This document shows positions 25,909 through 32,825 of a stretch of DNA of 64,000 nucleotides, piece by piece. Under the pieces are notes generated by a model that made no database searches, was not told where the DNA came from, and worked only from the letters and a program-made list of their open reading frames with translations. Each line of letters starts with the position of its first letter. Positions within the stretch are counted from its first letter, which is position 1. Origin of the DNA: an uncultured Geobacteraceae bacterium (lineage in GTDB: Bacteria > Desulfobacterota > Desulfuromonadia > Geobacterales > Pseudopelobacteraceae); contig CAJAFV010000042.1 in the NCBI GenBank assembly GCA_903939115.1, positions 1 through 64,000 of the forward strand, read 5' to 3'. Both the position numbers and the translations under genes were made by a program.

Positions 25909-28324
25909 ATATGCTGAACTCTTTAAATCAATGGGCGGACAGCCAGCCGCTGACGAAGCGTCCAACGTATTGGCAGTCGATTCACCAGCAGCGGGTGAGG
26001 GCGGCTTTACGTTACTGTTTGTCGATGACGAAGAAAATGTCCTGAAAGCCCTGCGACGCATTTTTTTAGAGGAAAACTATACTATCCTGACCGCACCTTC
26101 CGGGCAGAAAGCCCTTGAAATACTTGCCCAGCAACCGGTGCATCTGATAATCAGTGACCATCGTATGCCCGGTATGACAGGCGCTGAACTGCTCAAGACC
26201 GTTCGTGACAAATACCACACTACCATCCGCATTATGTTGACCGGATACGCCGACGTCAATTCAATCATGGGAGCAGTAAAAGAAGGTGCCGTCTATAAGT
26301 TTATTACCAAACCATGGAATGATGAGGATCTTCGTCTGACAGTTTCTCTGGCGCTGCAGCAATACGTGCTGATGCGTGAAAACAGCAGCCTGAAGGAACT
26401 GGCCCGGCAGCAGCAGAATAAAATTAAAAGTTTTGCCGGAATATTTGAGCAGAACCGCGGTATGTTGGGAGATATACTCGTCAAGGCGGGATTAATCAGT
26501 ATCCAGGAATTGGACCTCGCTCGCAAACAGAAAGATAATAATGAGTTTCTTGGCGATTTTTTTGTCAGAGCCGGCATTCTGGATGAGTCCAAAATAATTA
26601 CCGCTCTACAGAATAATCTTGGAGTCGACTTCATTGACCTGCGCGAGATTGAGATCGCTCAAAACGTGGCGCGCTGCCTGCCGAAGGAGCTGTGCGAAAA
26701 AAGCCGTCTAATACCGATCAAGCTTGATGGCAGCACTTTGACGATCGCTATGGCGGACCCGTCTGATATTATTACCTGCGACAACATCGGGCGAGTAACT
26801 GGGTTGCGGGTGGTGCCGCAGTTATCCGCTTCCTCTCTGATTGTTGAAAAAATCATTCAGGCATGGAGTAGCGCCGAATTGGAAGAGCTGGATGATTTTG
26901 GTGATTTGGACCCTCAGGACGAAATCGATATCGTACTTGAGGAGGAGGAGGATGGGGCCACTGTCGAGGAGCTGATCGGCTCATCCAAGGTGCCGCCGGT
27001 GATCCGCATCGTCAATGCAATCATCTCAGAAGCGATCCGCTACGGAGCCAGCGACATTCACATTGAGGCCAAAACCAAATATACGTTAATACGCTACCGT
27101 ATCGACGGTATGCTGCACTCCAAGATCAAAATTCCCTCCGATCTTCACCCGGCGGTCATCTCTCGCCTGAAAATCCTTGCAAAAATGGACATTTCAGAGC
27201 GCAGACGTCCTCAGGACGGACGTATAACAGTTAAGGCGAGCACCCGCATCGTTGATATGCGTGTCTCGTCTCTGCCTACGCTCAACGGCGAAAAAATCGT
27301 CATGCGCATTCTGGACAAAAGTGCTTCAATAAAACGTCTTGATGAGTTGGGAGTTCTGGAACACGACTTTCAGCGGATCTCCGTCATCAGCATAAAACCT
27401 CAAGGGGTCATTATCGCCACCGGACCGACAGGCAGTGGCAAGACAACAATGCTTTACTCGCTGCTCTCCGCGATGATGAACCCGAATAAAAATTTTGAGA
27501 CCATTGAAGAGCCGATTGAATATTTCCTGGAAGAGGCTAATCAGGTAGCGATCCATGAAAAGATCGGTCTCTCCTTTGCCCAGGTTTTGCGGGCAACTCT
27601 TCGCCAGGATCCGGACGTTATTCTCGTGGGTGAAATCCGCGACGTGGAGACAGCAGACGTAGCCTTCAAAGCGGCTCTGACCGGCCACATGGTGCTTTCA
27701 ACCCTCCATACAAACAGTGCTGTTGCTTCGATCACCCGACTGATGGATATGGGTATAAAACCGTATATCATCGCGTCAGCTCTTGAGGGGGTTATAGCCC
27801 AGCGGTTGGTACGCAAAATATGTGACGGCTGCCGTACTCCGGTTGCACCTGACAAGGCACTGATGGATCTGCTCGGTTTGTCTTCCGATTTTTTCAATGG
27901 CGATGTCTTTGTCGGCAGCGGATGCCCGAAATGTAACAACAGTGGCTATCGCGGCCGTTTAGGGGTGTATGAACTGTTTGTGATGAACGATGATTTTCGT
28001 CAGATGGTCAGCACAAAATATAAGGAATCAGAATTACTGGCCCTGGCGCGTGCCAACGGTATGCGGATTTTACTCGAAGACGGCCTGGAAAAGGTCCGCA
28101 AAGGTTTGACCACTCTGGAAGAGGTGCTGCGCGTGATCGGCCCGATGGTTCGTATGGAAAGGAGCTGCGAACTGTGCAAGGCGACGATCGACTCCAAGTT
28201 CCTCTTTTGTCCTCATTGCGGCACGTTCCGCCACAACTGCTGTACTTCGTGCCGCATGCCGCTCGAAGAGTTCTGGCTGGTCTGCCCGTTTTGCGGGGTG
28301 GGGCGGGAAGCTAAAGCATCATGA
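25901..28324 (+). CDS. Receiver-MshEN-GspE/PilB-type ATPase fusion with C-terminal zinc ribbons
   Basis: An 807-residue multidomain protein. Order: receiver (about 36-150, phosphoacceptor Asp86 in LIISDHRMPGM, TKPWNDEDLR); MshEN-like region (about 185-330) with two LG-x3-VxAG[IL] repeats (MLGDILVKAGLISIQELDLA and FLGDFFVRAGILDESKII) resembling the c-di-GMP-binding motif of MshE; and a secretion/pilus assembly ATPase with Walker A GPTGSGKT (508-515), Asp and His boxes, LTGHMVLSTLHTNSA, and the zinc tetracysteine CDGC..CPKC. A tail holds further zinc-ribbon pairs (CELC, CPHC, CTSC, CPFC). The sequence supports control by both phosphorylation and c-di-GMP of an ATPase that powers pilin assembly; the inputs are inferred. 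Confidence 0.9.
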   Translation: MSKYAELFKSMGGQPAADEASNVLAVDSPAAGEGGFTLLFVDDEENVLKALRRIFLEENYTILTAPSGQKALEILAQQPVHLIISDHRMPGMTGAELLKTVRDKYHTTIRIMLTGYADVNSIMGAVKEGAVYKFITKPWNDEDLRLTVSLALQQYVLMRENSSLKELARQQQNKIKSFAGIFEQNRGMLGDILVKAGLISIQELDLARKQKDNNEFLGDFFVRAGILDESKIITALQNNLGVDFIDLREIEIAQNVARCLPKELCEKSRLIPIKLDGSTLTIAMADPSDIITCDNIGRVTGLRVVPQLSASSLIVEKIIQAWSSAELEELDDFGDLDPQDEIDIVLEEEEDGATVEELIGSSKVPPVIRIVNAIISEAIRYGASDIHIEAKTKYTLIRYRIDGMLHSKIKIPSDLHPAVISRLKILAKMDISERRRPQDGRITVKASTRIVDMRVSSLPTLNGEKIVMRILDKSASIKRLDELGVLEHDFQRISVISIKPQGVIIATGPTGSGKTTMLYSLLSAMMNPNKNFETIEEPIEYFLEEANQVAIHEKIGLSFAQVLRATLRQDPDVILVGEIRDVETADVAFKAALTGHMVLSTLHTNSAVASITRLMDMGIKPYIIASALEGVIAQRLVRKICDGCRTPVAPDKALMDLLGLSSDFFNGDVFVGSGCPKCNNSGYRGRLGVYELFVMNDDFRQMVSTKYKESELLALARANGMRILLEDGLEKVRKGLTTLEEVLRVIGPMVRMERSCELCKATIDSKFLFCPHCGTFRHNCCTSCRMPLEEFWLVCPFCGVGREAKAS

Positions 28325-28351
28325 ACTATTACCCTTGCAAGGAGCACAATC

Positions 28352-28909
28352 ATGAATGACAGAATCCTGTTGGTGGATGATGAACCTAACGTATTATCGG
28401 CCCTGAAGCGTGCCTTGTTCGATGAGCCGCTGGAGATCGTCTCCGTTACAAGCGCTGAAGAGGCACTTGTAACTATGAAAAATCAACAATTTAAAGTTGT
28501 TGTATCGGACGAACGAATGTTGGGCATGCAAGGATCGGAGTTTCTTGCTCAGGTAAAAATAGAACATCCCCATACGATTCGTATCATGCTGACCGGTCAT
28601 GCCACCGTGGCGGCCGCTATGAAAGCGGTTAACGAAGGTGAAATCTACCGGTTTTTCTCCAAGCCGTGGGACGACGATAACCTGAAATTTGCCATCAGGT
28701 CTGCAATTGAAAAATATGATCTGGAAGACGAGAACCGGCGCTTACTGGCAACGGTAAAACAGCAGTCGCTTGAAATAAAAGTTCTTGAAAAACGTTTTCC
28801 CGGAATCAGTAGAGTCGAGAAGGACAGCACGGGTGCTTTTGTCTTGCCGGATATCTCGAACGATGAAATCGAGTCGATGCTGGTTGAGTGCGAGCGGGAA
28901 TTTGGCTGA
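28352..28909 (+). CDS. Single-domain-type response regulator with coiled-coil tail
   Basis: A 185-residue protein: receiver about 1-120 with Asp53 (VVVSDERMLGMQG) and SKPWDDDNLK, then a helical tail (EDENRRLLATVKQQSLEIKVLEK) and an acidic end (DISNDEIESMLVECEREFG). There is no DNA-binding or enzyme domain, so it may pass phosphate or dock on a partner such as the ATPase upstream. It has its own Shine-Dalgarno (AAGGAG) and lies 27 bases after the ATPase gene, ending the operon. Confidence 0.9.
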   Translation: MNDRILLVDDEPNVLSALKRALFDEPLEIVSVTSAEEALVTMKNQQFKVVVSDERMLGMQGSEFLAQVKIEHPHTIRIMLTGHATVAAAMKAVNEGEIYRFFSKPWDDDNLKFAIRSAIEKYDLEDENRRLLATVKQQSLEIKVLEKRFPGISRVEKDSTGAFVLPDISNDEIESMLVECEREFG

Positions 28910-28916
28910 TCCTGTT

Positions 28917-29072
28917 CTACGTTTTTTTACTATCCAAGACCTCCCGCACTTTGTTTGTCAGATCCTCTGCCGTGAATGGCTTATGGATGAAGTTTACCCC
29001 TTCGTCCAGCACTCCGTGGTGAGCAATGACGTTAGCAGTATATCCTGACATAAACAGGCATTTAAGGTGAGG
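28917..29072 (-). pseudogene. Truncated receiver-domain remnant at the left edge of the prophage region
   Basis: The complement reads [19 protein letters not shown], then [18 protein letters not shown] and [12 protein letters not shown] with a TAG at 28917-28919. This is the C-terminal third of a receiver like those at the ends of hybrid kinases, including the conserved Lys in HKPF. Upstream the frame hits a stop at 29073-29075; a faint continuation ([15 protein letters not shown]) is visible in another frame to about 29125, so the gene is both truncated and frameshifted. Decay and the adjacent att site suggest that mobile-element insertions or deletions removed the rest. Confidence 0.7.
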
Positions 29073-29160
29073 TTAGAAAATAACTTCGTCAGCGCCTCAT
29101 GACTCATTGGCAACTTGAACTGGGAATTTCCAGGTAAAAAAGAGTAAAACTAAATAATAT

Positions 29161-29190
29161 TTTTTTTACTTGTTTGTCCCATAAGATATA
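29161..29190. mobile_element. Left attachment site (dif-like, XerC half) of the satellite element
   Basis: A run of T then TACTTGTTT leads into a XerC-arm-like TTGTCCCATAA (29174-29184) and GATATA (29185-29190). The same block, including the T-rich flank, recurs at 32354-32386. The XerD half is absent here and is replaced by ATATTATACC. This fits an att junction in which one dif half is flanked by element DNA. Confidence 0.55.
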
Positions 29191-29192
29191 AT
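29165..29192 (+). promoter_or_regulatory. Possible promoter overlapping the left att site
   Basis: A perfect TATAAT at 29187-29192 lies 16 bases after TTTACT (29165-29170). It overlaps the att centre and points toward the first satellite gene at 29284. Confidence 0.35.
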
Positions 29193-29283
29193 ATTATACC
29201 TATGCGGTACAAAAAAACAACGTGTTGTAGATAAGCATAAATAAGTGCTGACTTCAAAGGTATGACAGGAAAGGGGAAATAAA

Positions 29284-29472
29284 ATGACACCAAAACAAGA
29301 AAAATTTCTTATTGCTAAATTCCATGAACTTTCACAGACCATCAAATTTCTTGATCATAAGCAATCAGATGTTGAAACATTCCTCTTGCGTCATGGCTAT
29401 AAACCGACTGCGCCCCAGATTGCCCCGCTACGTGGGGCTTCTGTGGCGGGGGCGGTTGTTGCCCCCGCTTGA
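29284..29472 (+). CDS. Small protein of unknown function, satellite element
   Basis: A 62-residue protein starting MTPKQEKFLIAKFHELSQTI, with a helical, charged N-terminal 40 residues and an Ala/Val/Gly-rich end read from GC-rich DNA that folds into hairpins. A strong Shine-Dalgarno (GGAAAGGGG) precedes the ATG. First gene of the satellite. It may be a small regulator; the last 20 codons may simply be read-through into the hairpin block. Not recognised. Confidence 0.55.
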   Translation: MTPKQEKFLIAKFHELSQTIKFLDHKQSDVETFLLRHGYKPTAPQIAPLRGASVAGAVVAPA

Positions 29473-29740
29473 TGATGCAGTTCCGCGAAGCGGCAAAGTA
29501 GTGCCGCGCGGGGATTTTTCGCGGCACAGAGCGAAGCGTTACGCTTATAACTGCATTAACAAGCGGCGTTGCTGTTATCGCGTGGGGAAGTGGAATAGTT
29601 ACCTTAATATTCTGTCGCGTCCTCAATACGATTTTGAATCATTCGCCTTTAGGCCTTTCGAGGTGATCTTTAATATTGGCGGGTGAGTTGATGACCTGGC
29701 GTTAATTGCATTGACCCTTTTAGCGTCCAGGTCATTAATT
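29422..29740. repeat. GC-rich multi-hairpin block in the satellite, candidate ssDNA origin or packaging signal
   Basis: Several stems crowd this region: GCCCC/GGGGC (29422-29438), a perfect GCGGGGGC/GCCCCCGC (29446-29468, 7-base loop), CCGC-gaa-GCGG, TGCCGCG/CGCGGCA, AAGCG-tta-CGCTT, an outer TGCAGTT/AACTGCA pair, and finally GACCTGG/CCAGGTC near 29690-29735. The GC content is far above the surrounding phage DNA. Filamentous phages carry such hairpin clusters as packaging signal and plus/minus-strand origins. No convincing gene covers 29473-29785. Confidence 0.5.
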
Positions 29741-29785
29741 ATCACGATACGTGGTAACTACAAAACGGAGTAATGAGGTTTAATA

Positions 29786-29983
29786 ATGAAGATGAAAAAG
29801 TGGAAGGTTATATATTACCAGCTGCCGGAAAATATTGATTCCTCCAGTGCATGTGTTGAAATCCGTACTCGTAATTTTGAAGCGGTTGACTATGATCATG
29901 CTTGGCAAGAATGGGTTGCCATGATCGAGAATGAAAAGATAAACTTAGACCCAGTTTGGAAACTTTCTGAGCGTCCAGAGTAA
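29786..29983 (+). CDS. Small hypothetical protein, satellite element
   Basis: A 65-residue acidic protein (MKMKKWKVIYYQLPENIDSS...ERPE) rich in aromatic residues, with an alternating pattern suggesting a small alpha/beta fold. It is preceded by GGAG and GAGG at workable spacing. It lies between the hairpin block and rep. Not recognised; a replication or regulatory accessory role is only a guess from position. Confidence 0.65.
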   Translation: MKMKKWKVIYYQLPENIDSSSACVEIRTRNFEAVDYDHAWQEWVAMIENEKINLDPVWKLSERPE

Positions 29984-29993
29984 CAAAAATAAA

Positions 29994-30041
29994 AACCCCT
30001 CACTCGTTTCTATCTTTGCGGATGGACGAAGTAAGGGGCTA
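29994..30041. terminator. Imperfect hairpin after the 65-aa gene
   Basis: CCCCTCACTCGT and ACGAAGTAAGGGG form an imperfect stem around a short loop. It may attenuate transcription into rep. No U-run follows. Confidence 0.3.
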
Positions 30042-30047
30042 ACCCAA

Positions 30048-30093
30048 AACCCAAACGAAAGGAATTCAAAAATGAACCCAAACGAAAGGAATT
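30048..30093 (+). repeat. Two direct 19-bp repeats before rep
   Basis: AACCCAAACGAAAGGAATT occurs at 30048-30066 and 30075-30093, a 27-base period. Each copy carries an AAAGGA ribosome-binding-like core. The first serves the leader ORF at 30072; the repeats may also be protein-binding sites near the origin. Confidence 0.5.
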
Positions 30094-30170
30094 TAGTGAT
30101 GGAAATTGTAATACTTATGTGCTCGCGCGTCAATCCTTTGTTTTTAGGCGTGTATGGTGAGTGCTTATGA
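30072..30170 (+). CDS. Leader peptide-like ORF overlapping rep
   Basis: A 32-codon ORF (MNPNERNLVMEIVILMCSRV...) behind AAAGGA. Its stop overlaps the rep start (ATGA at 30167-30170), the usual arrangement for translational coupling. It may set the level of Rep rather than make a functional peptide. Confidence 0.4.
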   Translation: MNPNERNLVMEIVILMCSRVNPLFLGVYGECL

Positions 30171-31216
30171 GAGAGACCCCGTATACTAACAGGGGGTCGG
30201 AAATTACAACCCCCCTTGATTCTGATTATAAAAAGATTTTGGTTCCGGATGAAAATAGAATTTTGGTTGATTGGTTTGCCGGAACGTTTACAAATATAGA
30301 GTGTCCTCAAAAGGTTATTGAATACCTAGGCCTTGATGTAAAATTATTTACTCCCCGTTCAAAAGGTGCAAACGGTTATAAACAGGCTCTTGCATGTGGA
30401 AATATTACAATTCTTTTTGATGGTCAAAAAAACATGGGCGTTCATTTTTCAATGTCCGGTGATGGTTGCCGCCAGTATGAAACACAATTTTCTGATTCTC
30501 CTTGGCTTCGTCTGATCGGAGTTATATTTTCTAATAATGGAAATATAAGCCGTTTCGACCTGGCGCATGACAATGTTGATAAAACTCTTTGTCTCGATCT
30601 GTTGGAACAGTCAATTAATAGTCATGAAGTTCGTACCCGTTTTAAACGTGGAAAGAAAACTGAAGATATGACTTTTCATGATGGCGATGATGCTCCATGC
30701 GGAAAAACTTTAAATCTTAATAAAAGCCGTCAATCTCTCGTTTTCATCCGTTTTTATGATAAGGCGGCTCAACTTGGTTTTTCTGCACATTGGGTGCGAG
30801 CCGAGATTGAATTCAAAGGTGACAGAGCTGTGCGTGCTTGTCATGCTCTATTAGATGGCATGCCAGCGGGTGAATTATTCTTTTCCACAATGAATACTTA
30901 TTTTTCAGTTATCAATCTGGATGATAGCAACAAGAGCCGTTGTTCTTATAAAGATTGGTGGTCTATATGGCTTCAGTCAGCCAATAAAATTAAGTTAACC
31001 GTTGCTAAAGCTGTCAAAAAAATTGAAGAGGTGAAACAATGGCTTCATAAGTCTATAGCTCCCTGTCTCGCTATGGTAAAAGAACATTCTGGGCAAGCTG
31101 GTTTTTCTGATTTTATTCAAGATTTAATTGATGGTGGTAAAAAACGTATGAGTATGAAACACGAACAAATACTTTTCAATTCTAATGGGATGGCGGTGCT
31201 CGGATTACCATTTTAG
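30167..31216 (+). CDS. Replication initiation protein, Rep_trans family
   Basis: A 349-residue rolling-circle initiator. LVDWFAGTFTN, WLRLIGVIFSNNG, SRFDLAHDNVD, FIRFYDKAAQLG, HWVRAEIEFKGDRAVR and a conserved C-terminal helical part match the Rep_trans/phage replication-initiation-factor pattern found in inoviruses (CTX RstA-like) and small plasmids. The catalytic Tyr is probably the one in RFYDKA. It would nick the plus-strand origin and recruit host polymerase. The ATG at 30167 is used rather than the upstream GTG at 30161. It differs from the gpII-type initiator of the adjacent phage, implying separate replication systems. Confidence 0.85.
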   Translation: MRETPYTNRGSEITTPLDSDYKKILVPDENRILVDWFAGTFTNIECPQKVIEYLGLDVKLFTPRSKGANGYKQALACGNITILFDGQKNMGVHFSMSGDGCRQYETQFSDSPWLRLIGVIFSNNGNISRFDLAHDNVDKTLCLDLLEQSINSHEVRTRFKRGKKTEDMTFHDGDDAPCGKTLNLNKSRQSLVFIRFYDKAAQLGFSAHWVRAEIEFKGDRAVRACHALLDGMPAGELFFSTMNTYFSVINLDDSNKSRCSYKDWWSIWLQSANKIKLTVAKAVKKIEEVKQWLHKSIAPCLAMVKEHSGQAGFSDFIQDLIDGGKKRMSMKHEQILFNSNGMAVLGLPF

Positions 31217-31223
31217 CAAACAG

Positions 31224-31255
31224 GATATATCAATGATATAACAATGATATATTGC
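31224..31255. promoter_or_regulatory. 32-bp dyad element after the satellite rep (copy 1)
   Basis: Three TGATATA-type repeats with internal dyads (TATATCA-a-TGATATA). The same 32-bp arrangement, with only about five differences, lies just after the rep gene of the adjacent phage (34045-34076). Probably an operator or Rep-binding iteron. Confidence 0.55.
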
Positions 31256-31286
31256 TTCCATTGGTGATTAGAGGTATTAAAAAAAC

Positions 31287-31661
31287 ATGGCAAAAGAAAC
31301 CAGATTACAAATAACGTTCAGCGAACGTGCTTATAATGCACTTAAAGCTTTCAGTGATGCTAGCGGCATGGCTTCGGCTTCTTTAGTCTCTCATATTATC
31401 GAAAATTCTCTTGATGATATTGACCGTTTAACAGACGTTTTTTATAACACAAATTTTTATAGTTCTATGTCAGTTGAAGGCTTAATAAAATCTATTCGAC
31501 GCCAACAGTCTGAATCAGATGAAGGTGATGATTCCGAGACTACGCATATCAAGCTTGCAAAATTGGACGATTTAGATCTTGACCGTTTATCCGTTGCAAA
31601 GGGTAGGGGTCGCAAGCGTGGCCGTCCTCATAAAATAATCGGTGATGTCAAAAATGCTTGA
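31287..31661 (+). CDS. Ribbon-helix-helix protein with AT-hook-like tail
   Basis: A 124-residue protein. The N-terminal 50 residues (RLQITFSERAYNALKAFSD..ASASLVSHIIENSL) fit a ribbon-helix-helix (CopG/Arc) DNA-binding domain. An acidic linker leads to a very basic end containing GRGRKRGRPHK, the RGRP core of an AT-hook, which grips the minor groove of AT-rich DNA. It lies directly after the TGATATA element, a likely operator for it. A role as satellite repressor or copy-number control is inferred. Confidence 0.75.
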   Translation: MAKETRLQITFSERAYNALKAFSDASGMASASLVSHIIENSLDDIDRLTDVFYNTNFYSSMSVEGLIKSIRRQQSESDEGDDSETTHIKLAKLDDLDLDRLSVAKGRGRKRGRPHKIIGDVKNA

Positions 31662-31845
31662 AAATATTCTTCCTTGCGAGCGATCTGTTCCAGAGTCGTT
31701 TATTAAAACGTTAACATTACGTTTAGATAAACAAACACGTGATGATTTAATGATGTATGCTAGGCGTGATGGTTTCACCGCATCTATGCTTATTAGACAT
31801 TTGATTTTTCGATATCTTGACGAACGTAAAAGGATTTCACGCTAG
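31645..31845 (+). CDS. Second ribbon-helix-helix protein, satellite
   Basis: About 66 residues, overlapping the upstream gene end by 17 bases. The core FIKTLTLRLDKQTRDDLMMYARRDG..SMLIRHLIFRYLDE has the beta-strand then two-helix pattern of CopG-like repressors. It occupies the same relative position as the RHH gene at 40658 in the full phage (RHH, then att-proximal protein, then att). The start could also be 31654. Confidence 0.65.
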   Translation: MSKMLENILPCERSVPESFIKTLTLRLDKQTRDDLMMYARRDGFTASMLIRHLIFRYLDERKRISR

Positions 31846-31850
31846 ATCAT

Positions 31851-32351
31851 ATGAGACGACTACAGACAACAGATGCATATACGCCCGAATCGAGTCTTAT
31901 AAGTGTTGATCGTGCTGTCACATCATTATTTTGTAATGCTCATTCACCGTTAAACCGTCAGGGCTTATTAGAGTATCACGTTATGCCATTTGGAAAAGGT
32001 CAGGTCATTTTGTCAGTTGTTATTCCTGAAGGTATGATCAAGCCGACAAGTGATTTATTTGAGTCTTTGCATGGTATTTTCAAATATACAGACATGAAGA
32101 AGAGACATTATCAGGCCCAAGAGAAAGTTTTTGATCTGGACGAAATTCAGAAACGTGACGAGTACAAGAAAGAATTTTCTGATCGTATAGTACAGGCTTT
32201 TGATAATTCGATTGAGTCCGGACTTGATAAAAATCAGTCTATCAGTTACGTCAACAAGAAACTTATTCAGGAAGGACTTGCTACATCATATTATATTACT
32301 GAATTGGTTTTGAGGAAGGCCGGACGTCTGAAAAAGAGTAAATCCGCATAA
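31851..32351 (+). CDS. Att-proximal inovirus protein (related to 41003 gene)
   Basis: A 166-residue protein. A beta segment (MPFGKGQVILSVVIPEGM) and a helical C-terminus (FDNSIESGLDKNQSISYVNK..YYITELVLRKAGRLKK) match in order the 113-residue protein at 41003 (NDGKGTVMIRVFVPEN, then YNITRSILQKNGRLKQ). Both genes lie immediately before an att site. The C-terminal helices could form a DNA-binding domain. Function is unknown; a recombination or excision accessory is one possibility from position alone. Confidence 0.7.
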   Translation: MRRLQTTDAYTPESSLISVDRAVTSLFCNAHSPLNRQGLLEYHVMPFGKGQVILSVVIPEGMIKPTSDLFESLHGIFKYTDMKKRHYQAQEKVFDLDEIQKRDEYKKEFSDRIVQAFDNSIESGLDKNQSISYVNKKLIQEGLATSYYITELVLRKAGRLKKSKSA

Positions 32352-32369
32352 TAATTTTTTTACTTGTTT

Positions 32370-32397
32370 TTGTCCCATAAGATATATTATGTCAAGT
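32370..32397. mobile_element. Central dif-like attachment site between satellite and phage
   Basis: A full 28-bp dif-like site: XerC-arm-like TTGTCCCATAA (32370-32380), centre GATATA, and XerD-arm-like TTATGTCAAGT (32387-32397; E. coli XerD arm is TTATGTTAAAT). An 11-bp perfect inverted repeat, TCCCATAAGAT (32373-32383) and ATCTTATGGGA (32400-32410), could fold the single strand into a hairpin, as in inovirus attP sites. The T-rich flank from 32354 repeats the left att site. Confidence 0.6.
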
Positions 32398-32418
32398 ACA
32401 TCTTATGGGAGATTGCTA

Positions 32419-32607
32419 ATGTTTCACTCTTGTTCAAATTCACGCTGTGTTTATCGTGACCTCCGCTCTTGTCTTTCCTGTCCCTTGTCCTTTTCTTCAC
32501 CGTCTGAAGCAAATTTTCTGCCAAATGGAAAACTTAGAAAAACACCGCCAAAAAAATCTGATCCACCTCATGCTGGTGAGCTCGATCTGTTTGGTGGTGC
32601 TTTATGA
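32419..32607 (+). CDS. Small Cys-rich protein ending in a clamp-binding-like DLFGGAL tail
   Basis: A 62-residue protein from the ATG behind GGGAG. Its N-terminal half has a cysteine array (C-x4-C, C-x2-C) that could bind zinc, a basic Lys/Pro-rich middle, and the end GELDLFGGAL. The same DLFGGA ending occurs in the next gene. ELDLF resembles the QL[SD]LF motif that binds the bacterial DNA polymerase beta clamp, suggesting recruitment of host replication. First gene of the phage; its stop overlaps the next start. Confidence 0.65.
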   Translation: MFHSCSNSRCVYRDLRSCLSCPLSFSSPSEANFLPNGKLRKTPPKKSDPPHAGELDLFGGAL

Positions 32608-32825
32608 TTAAAATACTTTTCCCATACAAAACCCTTTCTAAATTTCCAGATGAAAAAGGTTATGGTCTACCTGTAAAGGCATATGAAATATGTGATCGCC
32701 CTGATGTTTGTAACTCTTGCACTCTACAGAAAGATTTAAAAAAAGAATGTCGGTCTCTTGTAAATCTTCGTTTATCTTCCTTAAGCCCTTCTTTTCAACC
32801 TGATCTGTTTGGCGGTGCTATATGA
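32604..32825 (+). CDS. Small Cys-containing protein ending in QPDLFGGAI
   Basis: A 73-residue protein with a cysteine set (EICDRPDVCNSCTLQKDLKKEC) likely to bind zinc, and a C-terminal SFQPDLFGGAI. QPDLF fits the clamp-binding consensus Q-x-[SD]-L-F. It overlaps both neighbours by four bases (ATGA), forming a coupled trio of tiny genes before rep. It is not a simple duplicate of the previous protein apart from the shared tail. Confidence 0.7.
   Translation: MIKILFPYKTLSKFPDEKGYGLPVKAYEICDRPDVCNSCTLQKDLKKECRSLVNLRLSSLSPSFQPDLFGGAI

Larger units (their letters stand above)
29193..32380 (+). mobile_element. Satellite-like filamentous phage element (replication and regulation only)
   Basis: This AT-rich block between two dif-like repeats encodes a Rep_trans-family initiator, two ribbon-helix-helix proteins, an att-proximal protein related to one in the adjacent full inovirus, and several tiny ORFs. 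It has no coat, adsorption, Zot or ssDNA-binding gene. The organisation recalls the RS1 satellite beside CTX phage in Vibrio cholerae. A cryptic deletion remnant is possible, but the genes are intact and the rep gene is of a different family from that of the neighbour, which argues for an independent element. Confidence 0.65.

Noticed and set aside
29945..30310. 121-residue minus-strand frame across the rep start
   Set aside because: It overlaps rep and the leader repeats, has repetitive FLSFGF content from the direct repeats, and no ribosome site.
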